Source: a virus. From it: a stretch of DNA of 24,063 nt. Positions 8,601 through 15,822 of this stretch are shown in pieces. Both the position numbers and the translations under genes were made by a program. Position 1 is the stretch's first letter. Each line of letters opens with the position of its first letter. Location of the stretch: IMG/VR virus record IMGVR_UViG_3300030109_000117, positions 5,158 to 29,220 of that record; one strand, given 5' to 3'. The notes beneath the pieces were generated by a model, which ran no database searches, was not told the origin of the DNA, and was given only the letters and a program-made list of their open reading frames with translations.

Positions 8601-10809
8601 CTTGGATGCTAATACAACAGGAAGTTTTAATACAGCTATTGGTCAAGCATCATTAACAGCAAACACCACAGCTTCAAATAATACAGCTCTTGGTTATAAT
8701 TCTTTAAAAGTAAACACCACAGGTACAAATAACACAGCAATTGGTGCTGAAGCTCTTGATGCTATAGTATCTAATAACGATTGTACTGCTGTTGGTTATA
8801 GGTCTTTAAGTGCTAATACAGGAGGTTCAAATACTGCAGTTGGTTCTGAAGCTATGCAAATGAATACATCAGGAGCTAATAATACATCTATAGGTCTACA
8901 AGCTCTTAGGTTAAACACTACAGGTGCTGAAAATACAGCAGTAGGTGCATCAGCACTAGATGCTAATACAACTGGTTCAAATAATGAAGCCTTTGGATTT
9001 GCTGCATTATCAAACAATACAACAGGTGTTAATAATGTTGGTTTAGGTACTGTAGCTCTCCTTGCTAATACAGAGGGGGGCTATAATACAGCAGTAGGAA
9101 GGTCAGCACTAAACGCTAATACTACAGCTAATTTTAATACAGCAGTTGGGTATTTAGCATTAGGAGCAAACACTACAGGTACTAGAAATGTGGCTGTAGG
9201 TTCACAATCTTTAGACGCAAATACTACAGCCTCATTTAATAGTGCTTTTGGTTATAACTCTTTAACTGCAAACACGACAGGTGCTGAAAACGTAGCTATG
9301 GGTGATATGGCAGGTGCAGCTAATACAACTGGTGATAAAAATACTGCAATAGGTACAAGTTCTCTAGCATCTAATACCACAGCAGATGACAATACAGCAG
9401 TTGGTTATGCAGCTTTAAATGCAAATACTACAGGTGCTTCAAATACAGCAATCGGAAAAGATGCGTTAAATGACAATACTACAGCTAGTAACAACACAGC
9501 AGTTGGATATAATACTTTAGACAATACTACTACAGGTGCTTTAAACACAGCAGTAGGTGCTTCTGCATTAACCACAAATACTACAGGAGCTAATAATGTA
9601 GCTATGGGTTTTGCAGCTCTACAGTTATCTACAACTTCTTCTAACAATACAGGTATTGGTTATGCAGCTCTAAATGCAAATACCACAGGTGCAGAAAACA
9701 CAGCAGTTGGTAAAAATTCAATGGTTGCTAACACAACTGGAGAAAATAATGTAGCAGTTGGTGTAAATGCTCTTGATGCTAATACAACTGCTAGTAACAA
9801 CACAGCTATTGGACATAAATCATTATCAGCAAATACTACAGGTACTAGAAATACTGCAATAGGTACAAATGCTTTAGATTCTAATACTACAGCATCATAT
9901 AATAATGCTTTTGGATTTGATGCTCTTGGTGTTAATACAACTGGTGCTGGAAATATTGCTATAGGAGATAGTGTTTTATCTCAAAGCACTACTGCTAGTA
10001 ATAATGTAGGTATAGGTAGTTTTAATGGTTCAACCTTACCAGCTTTATATAGTAATACAACAGGTAATCAAAATATAGCACTAGGAGTAGGAGCTTTAAA
10101 ATCTAATACTACTGCTAGTAATAATGTAGCGATAGGGCATGAAGCCTTAACTGCAAATACTACTGCTGATAATAACGTAGCTATTGGTAAAGATGCAGGT
10201 AAATCTATAACTACAGGTACTCAAAATGTAATTTTAGGAACGGGTGCTAATGATGCAAACAATGGTGATGAAAATGTAGTTATTGGATATACTGCTGAAA
10301 TATCTGGGGCTGGTGGACATAATCAAATAGTTATGGGTAGAGGTACTGTGGGTAATGCTAATTTATCATTTTGTTTTGGTGAAGCAGAAAATGACTCAGC
10401 TATAGCTTTTGGTGCTACTTCTATTACAGCACCTTCAGATATTAGATTAAAAGAAGATATACAAGATGAAGAAGTAGGTTTAGATTTTATAAACGATTTA
10501 AGACCTGTAACTTTTCTTTGGAAAAAGAAAAAGGATATACCATCAGACATGAAAGCACATGAAGAGGGTTCTGAAAAAAGAACTATGAATGGTAAATATA
10601 ATCATGGTTTTATAGCCCAAGAAGTTAAAGAAGTAATTGACAACCATAATCTAAAAGAAGGTTTTGATATGTGGTCAGAAGATGATGCTGATGGTAGACA
10701 AAGAGTTGCACCTAATGCTTTAATGTCTGTTATGGTCAAAGCAGTTCAAGAACTATCTACGCAAGTAGATGAATTAAAACAAGAGTTAAAAACTTTAAAA
10801 GGAGAATAA
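5668..10809 (+). CDS. Giant tail fibre/adhesin with TAAELN repeats, YadA-type head repeats and S74 chaperone, 1713 aa
   Basis: Receptor-binding or tail-fibre protein. Residues 1-60 are an N-terminal attachment segment with a GHSHDG motif. From about residue 227 there are eight TAAELN-LDG repeats in sets of three and five, each set followed by the same spacer. Residues about 528-560 carry an RTIGGVSFDGSANINLPGV motif seen in T4- and lambda-type side fibres. Residues about 767-1545 hold some 46 copies of a 17-residue unit (NTTGxNNTAVGxxALxxN). This is the pattern of YadA/Hia trimeric-autotransporter head domains, so a trimeric beta-roll is expected. The C-terminal 124 residues are a peptidase S74 intramolecular chaperone: Ser1590 in SDIRLKED is the predicted self-cleavage site, and a GFIAQEV motif is present. 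The start follows AGGAG at 5654-5658. Confidence 0.93.
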   Translation: MAGYTRQSSFSDGDTITAALFNNEYNQLVNAFNVSSGHSHDGSTTGDGGPISNLFSNALVFGTNAESDIAITFNAASNDGVLTWKEDEDYFEFSDDLLIATTEKIQFRDTAIYINSSTDGQLDLVADTEIQIAATTVDINGNADISGNLGIGGNLTVTGTTTFNGGTITMGDAATDNVVFGADVDSNIIPDDDNTYDLGSSSQEWKDLYIDGIAYLDGINFNGTAITSTAAELNILDGVTSTAAELNLLDGVTSTTAELNILDGVTASATDINLIDGITNGTVIASKAIITDSNKDITGGRNITISGELDAATLDISGNADIDGTLETDALSINGTTVTSTAAELNILDGVTSTAAELNILDGVTSTAAELNILDGVTSTAAELNILDGVTSTAAELNILDGVTASATDINLIDGITNGTVIASKAIITDSNKDITGGRNITISGELDAATLDISGDADIDGTLEADAITIGGVTLAETISDTVGAMVTSNTESGITVAYDDSDNTLDFTVGTLNQNTTGSAATLTTARTIGGVSFDGSANINLPGVNAAGNQDTTGNAATATLATTTTVTDSTANTNFPVVFHNESNGLLDDTGALRYNPSTGELLVPKLTVAGTTTQVDTVTMEASNAIVFEGATADAHETTLSVIDPTADRTISLPNATGTLSLITGTETLTNKTLTAPTLTGTTVVASLDISGDIDVDGTTNLDVVDIDGAVDMASTLQVDGAITGSSTINGVGISYNISNFSQSLLISNDAGTGTLSSASNNTGLGHEVFDDLTSGDQNTGVGSLALTKLTTGGNNTGIGTVALTANTTGSFNTAVGDNSLAANTTGEVNVGIGANALLSNTTADQNTAVGTNAMYANTTGADNVALGHNTLDANTTGGSNTALGKGALGANTTASNNTAVGKNSMELNSTGADNTAVGSGSLGSNSTASNNTAVGKAALNANTTGANNTAVGREALLLNTTGASNTALGSTSLDANTTGSFNTAIGQASLTANTTASNNTALGYNSLKVNTTGTNNTAIGAEALDAIVSNNDCTAVGYRSLSANTGGSNTAVGSEAMQMNTSGANNTSIGLQALRLNTTGAENTAVGASALDANTTGSNNEAFGFAALSNNTTGVNNVGLGTVALLANTEGGYNTAVGRSALNANTTANFNTAVGYLALGANTTGTRNVAVGSQSLDANTTASFNSAFGYNSLTANTTGAENVAMGDMAGAANTTGDKNTAIGTSSLASNTTADDNTAVGYAALNANTTGASNTAIGKDALNDNTTASNNTAVGYNTLDNTTTGALNTAVGASALTTNTTGANNVAMGFAALQLSTTSSNNTGIGYAALNANTTGAENTAVGKNSMVANTTGENNVAVGVNALDANTTASNNTAIGHKSLSANTTGTRNTAIGTNALDSNTTASYNNAFGFDALGVNTTGAGNIAIGDSVLSQSTTASNNVGIGSFNGSTLPALYSNTTGNQNIALGVGALKSNTTASNNVAIGHEALTANTTADNNVAIGKDAGKSITTGTQNVILGTGANDANNGDENVVIGYTAEISGAGGHNQIVMGRGTVGNANLSFCFGEAENDSAIAFGATSITAPSDIRLKEDIQDEEVGLDFINDLRPVTFLWKKKKDIPSDMKAHEEGSEKRTMNGKYNHGFIAQEVKEVIDNHNLKEGFDMWSEDDADGRQRVAPNALMSVMVKAVQELSTQVDELKQELKTLKGE
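6346..7062 (+). repeat. In-gene TAAELN repeats and a duplicated 138-codon-offset module
   Basis: Three TAAELN-type units (6346-6465) are followed by a spacer, then five units (6682-6879) and the same spacer again. The spacer copies span 6466-6648 and 6880-7062 and encode nearly the same 61 residues: by hand count only one residue differs (Asn to Asp). About 31 of the 61 codons nevertheless differ synonymously. The repeats are therefore tandem at the protein level but strongly decayed at the DNA level. Confidence 0.85.
7966..10300 (+). repeat. About 46 tandem 51-base units encoding YadA-head-type repeats
   Basis: A 51-base period within the fibre gene. Each unit encodes a variant of NTTGANNTAVGKNALNA; the fixed positions are the Asn-Thr-Thr, the Asn before Thr-Ala and the Gly after Val/Ile/Leu. 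One imperfect unit has an extra insertion (near 10020-10060), and a degenerate one lies near 8761-8790. Codons vary between units. Copy-number change by recombination would lengthen or shorten the fibre without breaking the frame. Confidence 0.9.
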
Positions 10810-10810
10810 T

Positions 10811-11089
10811 ATGGCACAAACAGTAACAGAATGTCTAACAGCAGGAACTGATAGCGTAAACCTAATTGATGGGGTTAAAGCTGGAAGTTGGGATGTTGAG
10901 GGCATGACACAAGCTGAAATAAACGAAATGGTACAAAGAAATGTAGACCATTTAGAAATTATTTTAGAATATGCACCTGTTGATAGTGATGATGACACTC
11001 CAGATGTAAAAGGAGCAGCAAGTAATTTAAAAACTACTCACGTTGCAGCAGTTACAACTGGTAAGACATACATAACTGACAATAGTTAA
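10811..11089 (+). CDS. Hypothetical acidic protein following the fibre gene, 92 aa
   Basis: Small acidic protein whose ribosome binding site (AAAGGAG) lies in the last codons of the fibre gene, so it is co-translated with it. It has a helical middle (MTQAEINEMVQRNVDHLEIILEY), an Asp-rich loop (DSDDDTPDV) and a short Thr/Val C-terminus. There is no membrane segment and no enzyme motif. The phrase NLIDGVKAG echoes the LIDGI turns of the fibre repeats, but this may be chance. A role as fibre-assembly chaperone or accessory is possible from position. I do not recognise the family. Confidence 0.7.
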   Translation: MAQTVTECLTAGTDSVNLIDGVKAGSWDVEGMTQAEINEMVQRNVDHLEIILEYAPVDSDDDTPDVKGAASNLKTTHVAAVTTGKTYITDNS

Positions 11090-11091
11090 AT

Positions 11092-11334
11092 ATGGAATTA
11101 ACACCTTATTTATTTTGGAACATCTTTATAACATTGGTGTTAGCCCCCATACTCTATGGTATTCGTGGTAATACTGCAGAGGCTAAACGGATTGATATAC
11201 TTTTAAACAAAACTCGTGAAGAGATTGCAAGAGACTATGTTACTAAACAAGAACTAAAAGATGATATGAATACTCTAATGGATAGATTAGAAAAATTACA
11301 CGAAAAGGTCGATAAACTATTTGAAGTAAAATGA
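11092..11334 (+). CDS. Membrane-anchored coiled-coil protein, 80 aa
   Basis: One N-terminal hydrophobic helix (residues about 6-24, FWNIFITLVLAPILYGI) followed by a charged coiled coil (about 28-80, heptads such as LMDRLEKLHEKVDKLFEV). This is the layout of small phage membrane proteins annotated as holin-associated or BhlA/XhlA-like, but here the membrane segment is N-terminal rather than C-terminal. It starts two bases after the previous stop. Its TGA overlaps the next possible ATG (ATGA). It might take part in lysis or anchor ejection proteins; neither can be shown from the sequence. Confidence 0.7.
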   Translation: MELTPYLFWNIFITLVLAPILYGIRGNTAEAKRIDILLNKTREEIARDYVTKQELKDDMNTLMDRLEKLHEKVDKLFEVK

Positions 11335-11441
11335 AAAGAGCAGTAATTATAATGATGACAGATAAACCTAAACTTCTTATGAAGCTGCTTCATCGTGCAG
11401 GAAAAGATAATGGCAAAAAAACAAAAGAAAAAAAGAAATAA
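11331..11441 (+). CDS. Possible tiny basic protein, 36 aa
   Basis: ATG 11331 overlaps the preceding stop as ATGA, and the frame runs to TAA 11439-11441, overlapping the next gene by 32 bases. The product starts with a short hydrophobic patch (AVIIMM) and ends Lys-rich. It fills what would otherwise be a 75-base gap in a genome with almost none, which favours it. It has no strong Shine-Dalgarno sequence and no known homologue, so it may be a leader or a chance frame. Confidence 0.4.
   Translation: MKRAVIIMMTDKPKLLMKLLHRAGKDNGKKTKEKKK
11399..11402 (+). promoter_or_regulatory. Ribosome binding site deciding the start at 11410
   Basis: AGGA lies seven bases before ATG 11410. An in-frame GTG at 11395 would start upstream of this site, place it inside the coding frame and leave that start without one. 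The ATG is therefore preferred and the product begins MAKKQKKK. Confidence 0.65.
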
Positions 11442-14154
11442 AAAGTATAGAGCAAATTATACTACAGGTGGTCGTATAGACATGCGTACTGGTGGTAGAG
11501 TGTCTTTAAGGCATGGTGGTCCTCATGGTCCAAAAGAAGACCCACCAACAGTTATAGGTAAACCACCAGAACCACCTGTGGAAGACCCTCCTATACAAGT
11601 TCCTCCTATAACTCCACCGGATGAAGACCCGCCACCTCCGCCACCGCCACCACCTCCGCCACCACCTCCACCGCCAGAGGATATAAGTTTTGCAAGAGAA
11701 TCTGCAGAAGCTGCAGCAAGAGGTGAAGTTCCAGAAGGTGCTGTTATTCCTGATGCTGTCAAAATAGAAGAAGGAACTCCACAACAAACTACAACAATGG
11801 CAGAGCCTACAACTGTAGGACAAAGACAAGCTGAACCAGTTGGACCGGAAGCAGTTAGAGAAGGAACTACTACTACAGCAACAACTCCAGCAGAAAGAGA
11901 AGCTGCTAGATTTGATTCTTTTGTAAGTGATGAAGTTGCTGATGTTCAAGCTGCAAGAGAAAGACAAGCAAGAGAAATAGAAGATGTAGCTCCCGGAGAA
12001 ATAACAGGAGATGTTACTTTTGCAACTGTTGATGAGTTACAAACTGAAGCTGCACAAGCTACAAGAGTTGATGATGTTTTAGGACCAGATAATGATTACT
12101 TAGTAAAAGAAGTAGATGGAGATGACCCAACTGTTAATATAACTCCTGATGCTGAAAGACAAGAAAGGGAAACAATATTAGGCGAAGCTGCTCCTGATGG
12201 TGTTGCTGCTGCTATTAATGAAACAGTAGGTTATACTGCTGCTAAACAAAGACCAGTAAAAGGTAAAGCTGCTCAAGGTGCTGCTGCAGATATGATAGCA
12301 CAAACTGCAGACTTACCACCAGATATAGCTGCTGCAGTTGTACAAGACCCTGCAACAGTTGAAGCTCAAATAGATAATGAACCTGTAGAAGTACAAGCTG
12401 CTGTTGCTGCTTTACCTCAAGAGGCTTTAGTATCATCACAAATGGAAACATTACTTGGTGGTATGGAAGATGGCGAAATACCTAGATGGGCAAGACCAGC
12501 AGTTGATACAGTTAATCAAGCTATGGCTGCTAGAGGTATTGCTGTTTCTACTGTAGGTAGAGATGCATTGTTTAATGCTATTGTACAAAGTGCTTTACCA
12601 ATGGCACAAAGTAATGCACAAGCTTTACAAGCTAGAGCAGCTCAAAATTTAAGTAATGAGCAACAAGCAAATTTACAACAAGCTACTCAACAACAACAAC
12701 TAAGATTACAAAACTTATCTAATAGACAAACTGCTGCAAGTCAAACAGCTCAAATGTCTCAACAGATGAGAGTTATGCAAAGTCAGTTTGACCAACAAGC
12801 TGTAATGACAACTGCTGAACAACAACAGCAAACAAGGACACAGAATTTACAAAATCAACAACAAGCTGCTTTAGTGCGTTCTCAAAATCAACAACAAGTA
12901 AATATGCAAGAACTTGGTAATGAGCAACAGTTAAATATGGCAGAGCTTCAAATAGAAGCTAATGTTGAAGGTGCTAATCAAGCTGCAGAAAACCAAGAAA
13001 AAATATTAGAAATGCAAACTGCTGCCGACTTTCTTGCTAAGAATAAAGGATTTAAACAGCAGATGGAACTTGCTAATTTAACTAATGACCAACAGATGAG
13101 GTTAGCTAATTTATCTTCTCGTAATTTAGCTGCTAGTGAATTATTAAGTAATGCTGAAAAAACAGAACTTGCAAATCTTAATAAAACTTTACAAACTAAT
13201 CAACTTCAAGCACAGTTAGCTAATCAAATGGGATTAGCTCAACTTAATGTTGACCAACAATCAGCTATACAAAATGCTACAACTAAAGCTAATATGGATA
13301 TGGCTAAGTTTTCAGCAGCTCAACAAGTTGAATTAGCTAATAGTAAGTTTATGCAAACTGTAGCTCTTACAGATATGAATGCAGAACAACAAGCTATTAT
13401 GCAAAATGCTACAGCTATGGCTTCAATGGATTTAGCAAACTTAGGAACAAGAGAAAGATTAGCTGTACAAAATGCTAAAAACTTTTTAACTATGGATATG
13501 GCTAACATGAATAATGAGCAACAAGCTAATATGATGAGAGCACAGCAAGAACAACAAAGAATATTATCTGCTGAAGCTGCTGAAAATGCATCAAGACAGT
13601 TTAATGCTGCTAATGAGCAACAACGAGACCAGTTTATGATGAGTCTATCTGCTCAAATGGAACAATATAATACTACTCAATTAAATTCAATGGAGCAGTT
13701 TAATGCTACACAAACTAATGCTGCTGCAGCTAGAGATGCTAATAGAGCTGCTGATGTTGAAAAGTTTAATACACAGTTAGCTACACAGATAGACCAATTT
13801 AATTCTAATCAAGATTTTGCAAGAAATCAATGGAATGCACAGAACCAAGCAGTAGTAGAGCAATCTAATACTCAATGGAGAAGGCAAGTTAATACTGTTA
13901 ATACTGCAATGCAAAATCAAATTAATGCACAGAATGCACAAAATTCTTTTGCTATGTCACAAACAGCTCAATCATTCTTATGGCAAGAATTAAGAGACCA
14001 AGCTGATTATGATTTTAGGTCAAGTGAAAATGAAAAGAATAGAATATCAGCATTAGTAAATACAGCATTAGCTTCAGACCCTTCTAAGTATGGTTCTGGT
14101 GTGACTGCTATTAAAGAGTTAATAACACTATTAACAGGTGGAACAGGAACTTAA
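11410..14154 (+). CDS. Internal virion/ejection protein with poly-proline stalk and Gln/Asn-rich coiled coil, 914 aa
   Basis: Predicted internal head or ejection protein, first of a block of five. Residues 1-15 are very basic, followed by GGR/GG motifs up to residue 37. Residues about 43-89 form a Pro-rich segment ending in 16 uninterrupted prolines (codons 11629-11676). An acidic Thr/Ala-rich region follows to about residue 330, then a compact segment with VSTVGRDALFNAIVQSALPMAQ. From about 400 to 880 the protein is an extended Gln/Asn/Ala-rich helical repeat array with recurring N-x-QQ-x-N units, likely a long coiled coil. No catalytic motif is seen. The length, helical repeats and place before other ejection-type proteins fit T7 gp14-16-like cargo, but a tail stalk role is not excluded. 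Confidence 0.65.
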   Translation: MAKKQKKKRNKKYRANYTTGGRIDMRTGGRVSLRHGGPHGPKEDPPTVIGKPPEPPVEDPPIQVPPITPPDEDPPPPPPPPPPPPPPPPEDISFARESAEAAARGEVPEGAVIPDAVKIEEGTPQQTTTMAEPTTVGQRQAEPVGPEAVREGTTTTATTPAEREAARFDSFVSDEVADVQAARERQAREIEDVAPGEITGDVTFATVDELQTEAAQATRVDDVLGPDNDYLVKEVDGDDPTVNITPDAERQERETILGEAAPDGVAAAINETVGYTAAKQRPVKGKAAQGAAADMIAQTADLPPDIAAAVVQDPATVEAQIDNEPVEVQAAVAALPQEALVSSQMETLLGGMEDGEIPRWARPAVDTVNQAMAARGIAVSTVGRDALFNAIVQSALPMAQSNAQALQARAAQNLSNEQQANLQQATQQQQLRLQNLSNRQTAASQTAQMSQQMRVMQSQFDQQAVMTTAEQQQQTRTQNLQNQQQAALVRSQNQQQVNMQELGNEQQLNMAELQIEANVEGANQAAENQEKILEMQTAADFLAKNKGFKQQMELANLTNDQQMRLANLSSRNLAASELLSNAEKTELANLNKTLQTNQLQAQLANQMGLAQLNVDQQSAIQNATTKANMDMAKFSAAQQVELANSKFMQTVALTDMNAEQQAIMQNATAMASMDLANLGTRERLAVQNAKNFLTMDMANMNNEQQANMMRAQQEQQRILSAEAAENASRQFNAANEQQRDQFMMSLSAQMEQYNTTQLNSMEQFNATQTNAAAARDANRAADVEKFNTQLATQIDQFNSNQDFARNQWNAQNQAVVEQSNTQWRRQVNTVNTAMQNQINAQNAQNSFAMSQTAQSFLWQELRDQADYDFRSSENEKNRISALVNTALASDPSKYGSGVTAIKELITLLTGGTGT

Positions 14155-14164
14155 GGTATAAATT

Positions 14165-15097
14165 ATGGGATTATTTAAAAAATTAAAAAAAGCTTTTAAG
14201 AAAATTGTTGGAGGCGTAAAGAAAGTAGTTAAAAAAGTAGTTAAAGGAGTTAAGAAAGTAGCTAAGAAAATTGGCTCTAGTAAAATCCTTAAAGCTTTAG
14301 CTGTTGCTGCTGCAGTCGTAGTCACAGGAGGTGCTGCTATTGGAGCATTTACTGGAGGAACTGCAACAGGTTTTGCAGGTTGGATGATGAATGCAAGTAA
14401 TACAATAACAAGTGGTGCTTTATTTGGAACAAAAGTAGCAGGACAGCCTATTCTTAATGTTTTAAAGCAAACAGGTAATTTTGCAACTAAAACTATTGCT
14501 AAACCTTTTGCTTCTTTAGGTAGTGGTGCTGGTAATATTGCAAGAGGAGTTACAGACTTTACAGGCTTAACTGATGCTGCAACAAAAGGAATTGTACAAG
14601 ACCCTACTCAAGCAGCAGAAATACTAAAGCGTTCAGGAATGACACCTGAAGAAATTAGTAGTTTAAGTGGTGCTGAATTAGAAGGAGCAGCACAAGCATA
14701 TGTAGATACACAAGGAGGAGTAGGTGCTTTTAGTATGGAAGATGTAGAAAAATCTAGAAGTTTTGTAAATGAAAGTGTCGCTTATGCATCACCATCAAAT
14801 AAATTTTTAGATACAGGTGCAGGTAAATTTGTATCTAATGTAGGCACTAGCGTAGCAACAAATGTATTTACTGGAGCAGCTATGCAATCTATAGCAGGAG
14901 AACCTGACCCAACTGGAGTTGAAAGAGGACCGGGTGGGCAAGAAAGAGCTGGTGCTTTTGACCCATTAAGAATATATGCTGCTGAAAATAGTATTAATGT
15001 AAATGATATTTATAATCAAGCTTTATATGGTAATGTAGACCCAAGTAGTATATATGGTTCAGAGCTGTATAGTCAAGAAACAGTAGGAGTAGCATAA
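14165..15097 (+). CDS. Ejection-type virion protein with cationic amphipathic N-terminus, 310 aa
   Basis: Residues 1-43 are an extreme Lys/Val/hydrophobic helix (FKKLKKAFKKIVGG, then repeated VKKVVKK units) with 17 lysines. A hydrophobic, Gly/Ala-rich membrane-active stretch follows (about 44-75), with small-residue GxxxG-like spacing. The remainder is a mix of Gly-rich loops and helices ending in a Tyr/Ser/Gly-rich segment. The N-terminus looks like a membranolytic peptide fused to a virion protein. This suits a protein ejected to cross the cell envelope, like the small internal protein of T7 (gp14). The start follows a short AAGG signal, ten bases after the previous stop; its stop overlaps the next gene. 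Function is inferred from composition and neighbours. Confidence 0.65.
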   Translation: MGLFKKLKKAFKKIVGGVKKVVKKVVKGVKKVAKKIGSSKILKALAVAAAVVVTGGAAIGAFTGGTATGFAGWMMNASNTITSGALFGTKVAGQPILNVLKQTGNFATKTIAKPFASLGSGAGNIARGVTDFTGLTDAATKGIVQDPTQAAEILKRSGMTPEEISSLSGAELEGAAQAYVDTQGGVGAFSMEDVEKSRSFVNESVAYASPSNKFLDTGAGKFVSNVGTSVATNVFTGAAMQSIAGEPDPTGVERGPGGQERAGAFDPLRIYAAENSINVNDIYNQALYGNVDPSSIYGSELYSQETVGVA

Positions 15098-15822
15098 TGG
15101 GAAAACCAACAAGACAAGCAAGACCTATAGTATCTAATAGTATAGGTGAAGCTGCAGGATTAGCAGTTCTTGATGCCTTAGATGCTGGATTTGATATAGA
15201 AGATATTGCACCTGATAAAGGTCCTAAGATAAGAGGTGAAGCTAAATTTAATCAAGAAGGTTTAGATGAGCTTAGTAATTTATCAGGACAAGGTAGACCT
15301 ATTCCGGGACAAAGTTTAACTAACAATCCTGAAACTAAATATCCTTGGGAAAGTCCTGCAACACTTAGTAATCCTAGAGAGGCTTTAGATGTCATTGTCG
15401 CTGAGATGATGCAACCAGAAGCTGTAAAAAATATTGTAAACGCTTTAGCTAATGGTGCTGCAGTAGGTGATATAGGTAGTGCTATTTTATATGCTAAGTT
15501 TACTGAAGGAGATATAACTCCTGATACTATGATGTTATTAGCTGAACCTATTATGTATACATTAATGGCTATAGGAGAAGAAGCAAATATTAAATATAAT
15601 ATTGAAGGCAATGACTTAGATGAGTTTGATGAGGAAGATGAAGCTGAAAAAATAGATAGTAAAGTTAATCAATTTAGAACTGCTGTTTCTGATATTAAAA
15701 ATCAAACTACACAAAAATTAAAACCTACAGTAGATACAAATGTAGTGCCACAAAATATATTAGACAAAGTTAAAGAACAAGGTCCAGAAATTAGAAGTTT
15801 ATTAAGTAAAGGAGAAGAGTAA
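15097..15822 (+). CDS. Conserved-style virion protein, 241 aa, function unknown
   Basis: Starts by TAATG overlap with the previous gene and has AGGAG about 8 bases upstream. The first 100 residues are loop-rich and include a RPIPGQSLTNNPETKYPWE motif. A Pro-Trp-Glu segment like this is, from memory, recurrent in marine phage structural proteins. Residues about 105-180 are a helical domain (ALDVIVAEMMQPEAVKNIVN, then MMLLAEPIMYTLMAIGEEA). A very acidic segment at about 190-203 (EFDEEDEAE) leads into a C-terminal helix. There is no signal peptide and no catalytic pattern. Its place within the ejection-protein block suggests a virion-internal component or its chaperone. Confidence 0.7.
   Translation: MGKPTRQARPIVSNSIGEAAGLAVLDALDAGFDIEDIAPDKGPKIRGEAKFNQEGLDELSNLSGQGRPIPGQSLTNNPETKYPWESPATLSNPREALDVIVAEMMQPEAVKNIVNALANGAAVGDIGSAILYAKFTEGDITPDTMMLLAEPIMYTLMAIGEEANIKYNIEGNDLDEFDEEDEAEKIDSKVNQFRTAVSDIKNQTTQKLKPTVDTNVVPQNILDKVKEQGPEIRSLLSKGEE

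Noticed and set aside
7966-10300. CRISPR-like array because of regular 51-base repetition
   Set aside because: The repeats are continuous coding sequence with a varying protein repeat and no identical repeat-plus-unique-spacer pattern.
5668-10809. Fibre gene as a host trimeric autotransporter adhesin acquired intact
   Set aside because: There is no signal peptide and no C-terminal membrane beta-barrel anchor. The C-terminus is an S74 chaperone, typical of phage fibres.
11395-11409. GTG start for the 914-residue protein, giving five more residues
   Set aside because: The only Shine-Dalgarno-like AGGA (11399-11402) would then lie inside the coding frame. ATG 11410 has proper spacing to it.
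11506-11967. Minus-strand frames including a poly-glycine or Trp/Arg-rich product
   Set aside because: They are the complement of the proline run and its surroundings. Composition is an artefact and there is no start signal.
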